Assembly: GCA_035999765.1 (NCBI GenBank)
Contig: CP108521.1
Location: 4,836,001 to 4,900,000, forward strand
Source of the DNA: Streptomyces sp. NBC_01231
Lineage (GTDB): Bacteria > Actinomycetota > Actinomycetes > Streptomycetales > Streptomycetaceae
Length of the DNA stretch: 64,000 nucleotides
Reading direction: 5' to 3'
The translations under genes were made by a program, and so were the position numbers. Shown one piece after another: positions 43,497 to 51,664 of this stretch. A model generated the notes under the pieces. The model made no database searches and was not told where the DNA came from. It was given only the letters and a program-made list of their open reading frames with translations. Within the stretch, counting starts at the first letter, position 1. Each line of letters begins with the position of its first letter.

Positions 43497-44603
43497 TCAG
43501 TCGGTGAGCGCTGCGTTGACGAGCGCCTTGATGTACGGGAGGTCACTGCCCGTCCCCGTCGGGTTCAGGGAGTACACCACGCGGTGCCTGAGGTCGCGGG
43601 TGGCGAAGACCCCGTTGTCCCAGCCGGGGCGAGAACCGGTCTTGCCCCAGGCGTACTCGCCGTTCGGGAGCTGGTGGCGCATGAGCCCGCCGACGCTGTA
43701 GCAGGCCGCCTGGCCCACGCAGTTCGTGTTGTCGGCGGCGCTCCGCACGTTCGGCACCTCGAACACCAGCTTCTGCTGGGCGGGCGGGAGCAGGCGGCCC
43801 CGGAACAGCGCGGTGAGGAAGCGGTCCAGGTCGGCGGCGGTGGAGATCATGCCTCCCTCGGCCCACGGATACGGGCTCTGCTCGGTCACGTCCTGCCCGT
43901 CGAGGTACACCTCCGCGTGGGGCGAGGGGATTGTCGGGTCGTCGGCGGCAGGCAGGCTGGTGTGGCGCAGGCGCAGCGGCCGGATGATCCTGTGCTCCAG
44001 TTCCCTGGTGAAGGAGTATCCGGTGACCTTCTCGACGATCAGGCCGAGGACCAGGGAGTTGAGCCCGTTGTACTGCTGCTCGGAGGGGGTCGCGGGCGGC
44101 ACGTCGGTGGCTGCGGCGAACGAGTCGCGCAGGAAGTCTCGGGGTTGCACGGACTTGAGCTGCCATCCAGGTCCGTCGGCCGGGCCGGGGGTCGGTGCGG
44201 GCCTGGGCAGGCCGCTCGTGTGGTCGAGGAGCCGGCGCACGGTGACGCGCTCGTACGCCTCGGGCAGCACCTCGGGGACGTACCGTCGCGCCGGTGTGTC
44301 CAGGCCGATCCGGTGCTCGGCGACGAGTTGGAGGACCACCGTGTTGGTGAACACCTTGGTCACACTGCCGATCCGGACATACGCGTCAGCGGAGACAGGG
44401 CCGGCAGCGGCGCCCACGCCGTCCCGTCTGACCAGCGCGCCCGCGACGACGTCGTCGGGCAGGTGGTCGAGGATGTCCTGGACAGCCGGGTCGGCGGCCG
44501 CCGGGGCGCCGGAAGGAGGCGTGGCGGCGGCCGCGGGCAGAGCCGCGCCGACGGTGAGAGCGGTGGCCAGGGCGAGGGTGGTGAGGGCGAGGCGGATACG
44601 CAT
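43497..44603 (-). CDS. Secreted serine hydrolase, class C beta-lactamase/DD-peptidase fold
   Basis: 368 residues. The signal peptide is 'MRIRLALTTLALATALTVGA' plus LPAAAA. The catalytic SxxK is 'RIGSVTKVFTN'. The second motif, normally Y-S-N, reads Y-N-G here in 'QYNGLNSLVLGLIVE'. The third box is 'WGKTGSRPGWDNG', in place of H/KTG. It would act on peptidoglycan peptides or esters outside the cell; whether the altered Tyr motif keeps activity is unclear. Confidence 0.85.
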   Translation of the reverse strand: MRIRLALTTLALATALTVGAALPAAAATPPSGAPAAADPAVQDILDHLPDDVVAGALVRRDGVGAAAGPVSADAYVRIGSVTKVFTNTVVLQLVAEHRIGLDTPARRYVPEVLPEAYERVTVRRLLDHTSGLPRPAPTPGPADGPGWQLKSVQPRDFLRDSFAAATDVPPATPSEQQYNGLNSLVLGLIVEKVTGYSFTRELEHRIIRPLRLRHTSLPAADDPTIPSPHAEVYLDGQDVTEQSPYPWAEGGMISTAADLDRFLTALFRGRLLPPAQQKLVFEVPNVRSAADNTNCVGQAACYSVGGLMRHQLPNGEYAWGKTGSRPGWDNGVFATRDLRHRVVYSLNPTGTGSDLPYIKALVNAALTD

Positions 44604-44738
44604 CGAGGGTTCTCCGGAACGGCGCTGACGGGGACTTGTTGACCACGTCAACTCTGCTGCGTACAGCCGCCCTTCGCCCATCAGTGATCACCCTGAGCAG
44701 CACCCTGAACTGCCCCTGAGAGAGGCGACCGCGACGCC

Positions 44739-44939
44739 CTACTCGCTCTTGATCCGCGCCACGAACGCCGACCAGGAGACGGCCGCGAAGACCAGCGGAG
44801 GGGCAGCAGGGGTCTTGCTGTCACGAACGGGGACGAGGTCGGTGAGGCCGTCGGCGATCTCGACGCAGTTCGTGCCGCCCCCGTCGCTGTAGGACGACTT
44901 GCGCCACACGGCAGTGGTGAGGTCGGGAGTTCGGTTCAT
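44739..44939 (-). CDS. DUF397 protein
   Basis: 66 residues starting MNRTPDL, with the DUF397 pattern 'VWRKSSYSDGGGTNCVEIAD' and 'VPVRDSKTP'. The ATG overlaps the stop of the XRE gene (ATGA). DUF397 proteins are nearly always paired with XRE/DUF5753 regulators in actinomycetes and in at least some cases modulate them. Confidence 0.9.
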   Translation of the reverse strand: MNRTPDLTTAVWRKSSYSDGGGTNCVEIADGLTDLVPVRDSKTPAAPPLVFAAVSWSAFVARIKSE

Positions 44940-45769
44940 GATCTGCACTCCTCCAGAAGGCGCTTGATGAACGCCGTCGACTCCACCGGAGTCAGAGCCG
45001 CGTCTCTGACGAGATCGTAGGACAAGCGGAAGGCCAAGACCTTGTCCGGATCCTCGACCAACTCACCGATGCCGTTGCCTTCCACGTAGGCAACGGGGTC
45101 ACCGACTCGCTGCCAGAGCAGCCAGAGGTGACTGTCCATGAGGTCGTGCACTCCGGCAGTGAAGGGCACCACCTGAAGCGCGACCGACGGCAGTTCCGCC
45201 GCTTCCACCAAGCGGGACAACTGATCCGTCCACACCCTGGCGTTGGGAGCCGGGCGCCGCAACGCCCCCTCGTCCAGGATCACGCGCACGCTCGGCGCCG
45301 ACTCGCGGTACAGCAACTCCTGCCGCCCCATTCGCAACGCCACCTGCTCCTCGACTTCCTCGGCGTTGCCTGCCGTTGTCTGAGCCCCAGACAACCCTGA
45401 CAACACCGCCCGGGCGTACTCCTCGGTCTGCAACAGTCCCGGCACGCGCAGCTGGAACAGCCACATGACCCGAGCCGTCGCCTCCAGCTCCATGAACGCC
45501 TTGTACCTGTCCTTGACGACCTCCTTGCGCGCGTCCCTCCATAGGCGAACGAGCAGGTCACCGGAGCCGTGATACCGGTCCAGGTCCTCCATGACTGCCC
45601 GCTTGGACAGCCGTTCCCCCGTCTCCAGGCGGTACAGGTAGCTCTTGTCGTATGCCGTTTCCTCGGCCAACTGCCCCAGCGACTTGCCGGCCTTCTCCCG
45701 CAGGAACCGCAGCGTCCGCCCGAGAGCCGCACGCCCCGATTCCCCTTTGACGACCGGGTGTTCGGTCAT
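44936..45769 (-). CDS. XRE-family regulator with DUF5753 domain
   Basis: 277 residues. The helix-turn-helix is 'LGRTLRFLREKAGKSLGQLAEETAYDKSYLYRLETG'. The C-terminal domain is DUF5753 ('WLFQLRVPGLLQTEEYARAVL'). GGGAGGGGTGAC precedes the ATG. A 21-bp palindrome lies 14 bp upstream and the same palindrome recurs inside the coding sequence, which suggests autoregulation. It is coupled to the DUF397 gene; two small genes are divergent. Confidence 0.9.
   Translation of the reverse strand: MTEHPVVKGESGRAALGRTLRFLREKAGKSLGQLAEETAYDKSYLYRLETGERLSKRAVMEDLDRYHGSGDLLVRLWRDARKEVVKDRYKAFMELEATARVMWLFQLRVPGLLQTEEYARAVLSGLSGAQTTAGNAEEVEEQVALRMGRQELLYRESAPSVRVILDEGALRRPAPNARVWTDQLSRLVEAAELPSVALQVVPFTAGVHDLMDSHLWLLWQRVGDPVAYVEGNGIGELVEDPDKVLAFRLSYDLVRDAALTPVESTAFIKRLLEECRS
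45375..45395. promoter_or_regulatory. Intragenic operator candidate O2 in the XRE gene
   Basis: GTTGTCTG-AGCCC-CAGACAAC, perfect 8-bp arms with a 5-bp spacer, inside the XRE coding region. Same arms and spacing as O1 at 45783-45803. Confidence 0.65.
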
Positions 45770-45782
45770 GTCACCCCTCCCC

Positions 45783-45803
45783 GTTGTCTGACGCCCGGAC
45801 AAC
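45783..45803. promoter_or_regulatory. Operator candidate O1 in the XRE divergent promoter
   Basis: GTTGTCTG-ACGCC-CGGACAAC; one mismatch relative to perfect symmetry. It lies 14 bp upstream of the XRE ATG. A further half-site CCCAGACA is at 45828-45835, towards the divergent gene. Confidence 0.65.
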
Positions 45804-45900
45804 GCCAGCCCCCTTCCGCAGCGTAGGCCCAGACAGTGACGATGAAGGCACGAACGGTAATCACCGCTCGTCAGGACACCCGCTGCGAAGGAGCACCGGC

Positions 45901-46233
45901 ATGAGGGAACGAGTCGCGGGATTATGCGAGTTGGTACTGCTGGCGGTGGTGCGGATGCTGCTCCCCGCCCGAGGCCGGCACCGGGCCTTCGGCGCCCGAC
46001 CGCCGGTGCGGGAGCGGCTGTCGGGTCCGGTCGGCAACACGGCGGGAGCAGACCGCTTCCTCGGCACCTCGCCCTATCAGCCCGACGCCCACCTCGTACG
46101 GCCGTATCTCCTCACACCGGAGGAACGCCACGAGCGGCGGCTCCAACGGCAGCGACGTCGAGCTCTGTGGCTCGCTGTCCACGGCATCGACGTCGGCCCG
46201 CGTCACATCCGCGGGTGGGAGGTCCCCGCATGA
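45901..46233 (+). CDS. Hypothetical basic protein divergent from the XRE regulator
   Basis: 110 residues starting MRERVAGLCELVLLAVVRMLLP, with one hydrophobic stretch near the N-terminus and a very Arg-rich remainder ('RHERRLQRQRRRALWLAVHG'). GGAGC precedes the ATG. Its stop overlaps the next start (ATGA). No family is recognised; the position suggests control by the XRE protein. Confidence 0.65.
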   Translation: MRERVAGLCELVLLAVVRMLLPARGRHRAFGARPPVRERLSGPVGNTAGADRFLGTSPYQPDAHLVRPYLLTPEERHERRLQRQRRRALWLAVHGIDVGPRHIRGWEVPA

Positions 46234-46541
46234 ACACCCCCGCGGAACCATCCCCGGTCGGCGACCTCCGGCTGCTGCCCTGGACCACCCCCGACGGCAA
46301 ACCCTGCTTCCTCAGTACCGACAGCGACCGCAGCATGCTCTCCCGGCTCGCCGACGAGATCGAGGCGGCTCAGCTCGCCTCCGGGGAACAGGTGCTCGCG
46401 GGAGCCCGGGAAGTGCTCGCCGACCCCAGCGCCGGGGAACGAGCGGTGCGCTTCGCGCTCACCAGGGCGGCGGAGTGCCTGGAGGACGCCCTCCGTGTCG
46501 CGGCGAGCCGGGGAGGGCGCATCCGCGAACGCGCGGTGTGA
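46230..46541 (+). CDS. Hypothetical small protein coupled to its neighbour
   Basis: 103 residues starting MNTPAEPSPVGDLRLLPW. The middle contains 'TPDGKPCFLSTD' and the rest is helical with many Ala/Glu ('SRLADEIEAAQLASGEQVLAGA'). Not recognised. It overlaps the upstream gene by 4 bp, so the two are co-translated. Confidence 0.7.
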   Translation: MNTPAEPSPVGDLRLLPWTTPDGKPCFLSTDSDRSMLSRLADEIEAAQLASGEQVLAGAREVLADPSAGERAVRFALTRAAECLEDALRVAASRGGRIRERAV

Positions 46542-46625
46542 CGCCGGGCCATCGCCCGATCGGCCTCCCGGTCCCCGTCGCACCTGCCGTCAAGACCAAC
46601 GGAACCGTCAGGAACCACCGACCCG

Positions 46626-47903
46626 TCAGGATCCCCCGACCGTCAGCCCCGACCCCTCGATCCGCACCTGGATCCCGTCCTCACGCACCCGCACGTCCCG
46701 CAGCCGCAACTGGCCCTGCTCCGGCTTGGGCAGCTCGAACCCCAGGGACAACTGGTCGGCGAGGACCGGCCGGGTCAGCCGGGGCAGGGCGTCCATCAGC
46801 GCGGGATCGAAGCCGAGGCGGTCCAGCAGCTCGGGCTGTTCCAGGGCGAGGTCGACGAGGTTGAGTCGCATGGCCTGCTGCACGAAGGCCGGCCGGCCGG
46901 TGAGCCGGGACAGCGCGGAGTCGGAGCGCTGCGCCTCGCGCACGTCGGAGTCGGGCACACCCAGCGCCCGCACCACCGACGGAACCGCCAGCAGCGCCTT
47001 CGCCTTGCGGGTCTCATGGGCGAGGTCGGCGGCGGCCTTGCGGGTCAGATGGAGGCCCTCGGAGGCCGAGGTTCCCGGGCGGTACGTCGCCAGGTCACCG
47101 ATGTCCAGGCGCATTCCGCCGATCTCGGTGGCTATGCCCCGGTCACCGTCCCGCCGCAGGCTGGCGTCGGCCCGCAGCCGCAGATCGTGCCCGGCCACCG
47201 GCAACGTGCCCCGCGCCAGCACCCGGTCCCGGCCCTGCCCGGTGAACGTCACCTGGGACGCGCCGAGTTCGCGGTTCAGATCGTCGAAGGAGAGCAGCAC
47301 CTCGCCGTCGAACCGGGGGATGTCGGCTCCCCGGATGGCGGTCAGCCCGTCCGCGTTCAGCTGGACGTCGTGCGCGGTCGCCGTCACACGGGCCAGCGAG
47401 ACCCGGTCCGCGGCGACGTCCGGCACGGTCAGCCGTACCGTGTCGAGCCGCTTGTCGGCGACCTGGGTGAGGAACGGGAACCCGCCGATCTCCACCTCGG
47501 GCGCCGCGCTCAGCTTCAGCCGGTCCTTGAGCGTGTCCGCCGCCCGGTGTTCGGCGTACAGCAGGGCCCAGCGGTCGGCGAGCGTGAGGAAGGCGGCGAG
47601 GACGACGAGGCCGCAGACCGCCTTCAGCGCGAACGGAAGTCCGGCGAACCGGCCGCGCTTGCGACGGCGGCTGCTGCCGCTGCGGCCGTGGTTCGGCGGA
47701 GCCCAGGGCTCGTCCTCCCCGGGGCCCCGTTCGAAGCCCTGCTCGGAGTCAGGGCCCCACTCGGAGTCCCGCTCGGAGCCCCTCTGAAGGGCCCCCTCCA
47801 GAGGGCCGTCATCGAGGGCACCGAGTTCGTCGTACGGATTCACCTGCGGATTTGCATCGGGGTTTGCATGGGGGTGCGTAGGGATGTGGTGGGGGGCGCG
47901 CAT
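46626..47903 (-). CDS. Second LmeA-like (DUF2993) protein, with long N-terminal tail
   Basis: 425 residues. About 85 residues of charged, disordered sequence and a basic run (RRRKRGR) precede a membrane anchor ('FALKAVCGLVVLAAFLTLAD'). The outside domain has 'EIGGFPFLTQVADKRLDTVRLTV', the DUF2993 signature shared with the protein at 21053-21790. It is longer than the first one by its cytoplasmic tail. Expected to bind phospholipid at the membrane surface; role unknown. Confidence 0.82.
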   Translation of the reverse strand: MRAPHHIPTHPHANPDANPQVNPYDELGALDDGPLEGALQRGSERDSEWGPDSEQGFERGPGEDEPWAPPNHGRSGSSRRRKRGRFAGLPFALKAVCGLVVLAAFLTLADRWALLYAEHRAADTLKDRLKLSAAPEVEIGGFPFLTQVADKRLDTVRLTVPDVAADRVSLARVTATAHDVQLNADGLTAIRGADIPRFDGEVLLSFDDLNRELGASQVTFTGQGRDRVLARGTLPVAGHDLRLRADASLRRDGDRGIATEIGGMRLDIGDLATYRPGTSASEGLHLTRKAAADLAHETRKAKALLAVPSVVRALGVPDSDVREAQRSDSALSRLTGRPAFVQQAMRLNLVDLALEQPELLDRLGFDPALMDALPRLTRPVLADQLSLGFELPKPEQGQLRLRDVRVREDGIQVRIEGSGLTVGGS

Positions 47904-47995
47904 CGATCCATCCGATCACGCGCGTACCCCCCACCCGCAAGCTGAACCGGCTCTGTGGGACTCAACTCACGATCCACCGGCCAACTGAACGTTCG

Positions 47996-49822
47996 CTACT
48001 GCACGATCGTGATGCGGTTCGTCGGCGGCGGTGCGATCGGTCCGGCGGCCGAGGAGTTGGCCGTCAGGTACTGCTCCAGGGCCGTCAGGTCGTCCGTGCC
48101 GACGAGGTCGTTCGTGCCCTGGCCCAGGGTGGTGAAGCCGTCGCCGCCGCCCGCGAGGAAGCTGTTCGTCGCGACCCGGTAGGTGGCGGCCGGGTCGACG
48201 GCCGTGCCGTTCACCTTGATGGAGTCCGTGACGACCCGGTCCGCGCCGGTCTTCGTCAGGTCCAGGGTGTACGTCAGGTTGGCGGAGGGCTGAAGGATCT
48301 TCGGCGCGGCCGAGTTCGTGCCGCTCACCTGCTCCTTGAGCACCTGGATCAGCTGGGCGCCCGTGAAGTCCTGGAGGTTCACCGTGTTGGAGAACGGCTG
48401 CACGGTGAAGCCCTCGGCGTACGTCACCACGCCGTCGCCCTCGCTGCCCTTGGCCGCGTAGGTGAGGCCCGCCCGGACACCGCCCGGGTTCATCAGCGCG
48501 AGGTCGGTTCCGGCGTCCAGCTCACGGCCGTACCAGAGCTGGGCGTCCGCGATCAGGTCGCCCATCGGGGACTCGGTGCCGGTGCTCGGCACGTCGGCGG
48601 AGATGTAGCCGATCGCGCGGTTGCCGATGGGCGCCGCGAGGGTGTTCCACTTGCCGATCAGCGCGGTCATGTCCGTCGCCTTGGGGACAGTCCGGGTGAC
48701 CACGTGGTTCGCCGACTTCACGGACGTACGGGCGATGTCACCCGTCCACCGGTCGTACGTGAGCGTGGTGTCCGTGTAGAGACGGCCGAAGGACGCGGCC
48801 GAGGTGACCATGCGCGGCTTGCCCGCCGGGTCGGGGATCGTGCAGACGTACGCCGCGTGGGTGTGGCCGGTGACCAGGGCGTCCACCGACGGCGTGATGT
48901 TCTTCGCGATGTCGACGATCGGGCCGGAGATGCCGTTGCCCGCGCCGCCCGCGTCACAGTCGTAGTTGTACGAGGAGGAGGCCGGGAGCCCGCCCTCGTG
49001 GATGAGGGCCACGATCGACTTGACGCCCTGCTTCTGCAGCGCCTTGGCGTACTTGTTGATCGTCTCGACCTCGTCCTTGAACTTCAGGCCCTTGACGCCC
49101 TCGGCGGAGACGACGCCCGGGGTGTCCTCCAGGGTCACGCCGATGAAGCCGACCTTGACGCCCTTCTTCTTCCACACCCAGTACGGCTTGAGGACCGGCT
49201 TGCCGGTCTTCTCGTTCAGCACGTTGGCCGCGAGGTAGGGGAAGTCGGCGCCCTTGAACCTCTTGTCCGTGTAGCAGCCGGCGGTGGGGTGACAGCCGCC
49301 GTTCTGCAGCCGGCCCAGTTCCTTGGCGCCCTCGTCGAACTCGTGGTTGCCGACCGACGTGACGTCCAGGTCGAGCTTGTTCAGCGCCTCGATGGTGGGC
49401 TCGTCGTGGAACAGGCCCGAGATCAGCGGGGAGGCGCCGACCATGTCGCCGCCGGCCGCGGTGACGGAGTACGGGTTGCCCTTGCGGGCCTCGCGCAGAT
49501 GGGTGGCGAGGTACTCGACGCCGCCCGCGTCGATCGTCTTCGTGGTGCCGTCCGCCTGGAGTTCGGTGACCCGGCCGGAGGAACCGGACGGCGGCTCCAG
49601 GTTGCCGTGCAGGTCGTTGAAGGACAGCAGCTGTACGTCCTGGTAGCGGCCCGGCAGGTGACCACCCGGGCGGCCCTTGCTCTCGCCCGCGCTCGCCGTG
49701 GCCGGCATCGCGGCGGCCAGCGCGCCGACGGTGGCGAGACCGGCGGCAGCGGCGAGGAGCCGGCGGGTACGACGTCTGCGGCGCACGGCTTGAGCCGGCT
49801 GCGGTTGGGATGTGGCTGGCAT
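47996..49822 (-). CDS. Secreted bifunctional metallophosphatase/5'-nucleotidase
   Basis: 608 residues. The signal peptide has a basic start (RRRRRTRRLL) and 'AAAAGLATVGALAAAMPATASA'-type core. Metal-binding motifs: 'LLSFNDLHGNLEP', 'AAGGDMVGASPL', 'VGNHEFDEG', 'ALIHEGG', 'VTGHTHAAYVC'. The C-terminal domain binds the nucleotide base ('GGVRAGL', 'FLAGGGDGFTTL'). It releases phosphate from extracellular nucleotides (UshA family). Confidence 0.93.
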   Translation of the reverse strand: MPATSQPQPAQAVRRRRRTRRLLAAAAGLATVGALAAAMPATASAGESKGRPGGHLPGRYQDVQLLSFNDLHGNLEPPSGSSGRVTELQADGTTKTIDAGGVEYLATHLREARKGNPYSVTAAGGDMVGASPLISGLFHDEPTIEALNKLDLDVTSVGNHEFDEGAKELGRLQNGGCHPTAGCYTDKRFKGADFPYLAANVLNEKTGKPVLKPYWVWKKKGVKVGFIGVTLEDTPGVVSAEGVKGLKFKDEVETINKYAKALQKQGVKSIVALIHEGGLPASSSYNYDCDAGGAGNGISGPIVDIAKNITPSVDALVTGHTHAAYVCTIPDPAGKPRMVTSAASFGRLYTDTTLTYDRWTGDIARTSVKSANHVVTRTVPKATDMTALIGKWNTLAAPIGNRAIGYISADVPSTGTESPMGDLIADAQLWYGRELDAGTDLALMNPGGVRAGLTYAAKGSEGDGVVTYAEGFTVQPFSNTVNLQDFTGAQLIQVLKEQVSGTNSAAPKILQPSANLTYTLDLTKTGADRVVTDSIKVNGTAVDPAATYRVATNSFLAGGGDGFTTLGQGTNDLVGTDDLTALEQYLTANSSAAGPIAPPPTNRITIVQ

Positions 49823-49968
49823 ACGCCCCCCTGTGATTCAGGTGTGGAAGTGGGCCCCGTCCGGCGCAGCCTAGGGTCAACGCGCGTAGCGCGACAGAGG
49901 TTTCCCGGTTACAGCCTGGTTGCTTCTTTGCCGCCACTTTGCCGGGTGCTCCCCTTACTCTCGTACGC

Positions 49969-50895
49969 ATGACCAGCGACGACACCGCACGCCCCGGTAT
50001 CCCCCGCTCCATCGAGACCCGCTCCGAGCTCTCGCCGGACCAGACCGAGTCGGTGATCGGGCTGCTCGAGACGGCGGCGCGAAGTGACGGGCAGCAGGCG
50101 GTGTCGGAACAGGGCCGGTTGCAGTTGCGCGGCGGCCCGCGCGCGGGGGTGGCTCATCTGCTGCTGTCGGTCGGGGACGAACTCGTCGGCTACGCCCAGC
50201 TGGAGGACACCGACCCGGTGGAGGCGCCGGCGGCGGAACTCGTCGTCCATCCCTCGCACCGGGGTCACGGCCACGGCCGGGCGCTGGGTTCCGCGTTGCT
50301 CGCCGCGTCCGGGAAGCGGCTGCGGGTGTGGGCCCACGGGGGCCACTCGGCCGCCCGCCATCTGGCGCAGGTCCTCGGCCTGACCCTCTTCCGCGAACTT
50401 CGGCAGATGCGGCGGTCGTTGGACGATCTGGGCCTGCCGGATCCGGTGCTGCCCGAGGGTGTGACGGTACGGACCTTCGTCCCCGGCACCGACGACTCGG
50501 CCTGGCTCGCGGTGAACGCGGCGGCCTTCGCGCACCACCCGGAGCAGGGGTCCCTGACCCAGCGGGACCTCGACGACCGCACGGCCGAGCCGTGGTTCGA
50601 CCCCGCGGGGTTCTTCCTGGCGTTCCGCGGCGACGAACTCGTCGGCTTCCACTGGACGAAGGTCCACGCGGCGGAACGGCTCGGGGAGGTGTACGTCCTG
50701 GGAGTCCGGCCCGGTGCCCAGGGCGGCGGCCTGGGCAAGGCGCTGACGACCGTCGGACTACGGCATCTCGCGGGTCAGGGACTGCCGACGGCGATGCTGT
50801 ACGTCGACGCCGACAACGAGGCGGCGGTCTCGGTGTACGAACGACTGGGCTTCGGGACGTACGAGACGGACCTGATGTACCGCACGGAGAGCTGA
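49969..50895 (+). CDS. mshD: Mycothiol synthase
   Basis: 308 residues with two GNAT domains. The N-terminal half has 'ELVVHPSHRGHGHGRALGSALL', the C-terminal 'VLGVRPGAQGGGLGKALTTVGLRHL' and 'ATMLYVDADNEAAVSVYERLGF'-like end. It acetylates Cys-GlcN-Ins to finish mycothiol. TACTCT seven bases before the ATG suggests a leaderless start. mshD is in the same neighbourhood in S. coelicolor (SCO4151). Confidence 0.93.
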   Translation: MTSDDTARPGIPRSIETRSELSPDQTESVIGLLETAARSDGQQAVSEQGRLQLRGGPRAGVAHLLLSVGDELVGYAQLEDTDPVEAPAAELVVHPSHRGHGHGRALGSALLAASGKRLRVWAHGGHSAARHLAQVLGLTLFRELRQMRRSLDDLGLPDPVLPEGVTVRTFVPGTDDSAWLAVNAAAFAHHPEQGSLTQRDLDDRTAEPWFDPAGFFLAFRGDELVGFHWTKVHAAERLGEVYVLGVRPGAQGGGLGKALTTVGLRHLAGQGLPTAMLYVDADNEAAVSVYERLGFGTYETDLMYRTES

Positions 50896-50974
50896 GGCAC
50901 CGCACGGGACGTGGATGCGACGGACAGCCGGTGACCGGTCCCGGGACAGGGCCGGTCACCGGGACCTGGGGCCG

Positions 50975-51664
50975 TCAGGTGCGCGACGGTTTCATTGGAC
51001 CCACAGCGTGCCGCCGCCGTACCGGCTCCATCCCGCACATCGCAAACACCGCCGACGCCGCCGCCAGCAGCACCCCCCACCGCTCGTGCGCGGCCGCCCA
51101 CCGGTCGTCCGTCACCGTCACGACGAGCTCCCAACGGTCCGGCAGCAGCAGCGGAGACAGCACGGCCCCTATGAGGAGCACCGCCGTCACCCCCGTCCCC
51201 GGCCGGGGTTCCTCGCGGAAGCGGATCGCCGCGGCGGACAGGGCGAGCGCCAGCGTGAACATCGTCGCCGCCTCCAGGGTGACCGCGCCCACCGGCGGCC
51301 GGACCGCCGCCGGCACCAGCAGGACGGCCGCGGTCCAGAACAGCGCGGCGAAGGGGACCACGAGAGCCGCCCGCAGCAGTTGGCGGACCGGCCGCCGTAC
51401 CGGTACCGGGGTCGTCGTGTGGCGGGCCGGGTCGTCCAGGAGGAACGCCAGTCCCGCGGCGAGGGCGAGGGCGGCGGCCCGCAGCAGGTTGAGCGCCAGC
51501 CAGTCGGTGGACCCGTCGCCGAGCAGCCGGGGCACGGCGGCCACCAGCAGACCCACCGCACCGGCCGCGCCCAGCGCCCGCCACGGCAGCGTGCGCGCGA
51601 GGGGGACCAGCAGCATCCGTACCGTCGCCGCCACAGGCACCCGTACGGTCGCCGCTACAGGCAC
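50975..51664 (-). CDS. Membrane protein at the end of the sigma/ABC operon
   Basis: About 229 residues with five to six hydrophobic helices and no recognised motif. The GTG chosen at 51664 overlaps the stop of the upstream permease by 10 bp; an ATG at 51616 would skip a duplicated octapeptide VPVAATVR. It is probably a small permease partner of the ABC ATPase two genes upstream. Confidence 0.65.
   Translation of the reverse strand: MPVAATVRVPVAATVRMLLVPLARTLPWRALGAAGAVGLLVAAVPRLLGDGSTDWLALNLLRAAALALAAGLAFLLDDPARHTTTPVPVRRPVRQLLRAALVVPFAALFWTAAVLLVPAAVRPPVGAVTLEAATMFTLALALSAAAIRFREEPRPGTGVTAVLLIGAVLSPLLLPDRWELVVTVTDDRWAAAHERWGVLLAAASAVFAMCGMEPVRRRHAVGPMKPSRT
51615..51663. repeat. 24-bp near-tandem duplication at a gene start
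   Basis: Two 24-bp copies (minus strand CCTGTAGCGGCGACCGTACG and CCTGTGGCGGCGACGGTACG, each plus four bases) encode VPVAATVR twice. The first copy contains the stop of the upstream permease gene, so the duplication moved or created the overlap of the two genes. Confidence 0.7.
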
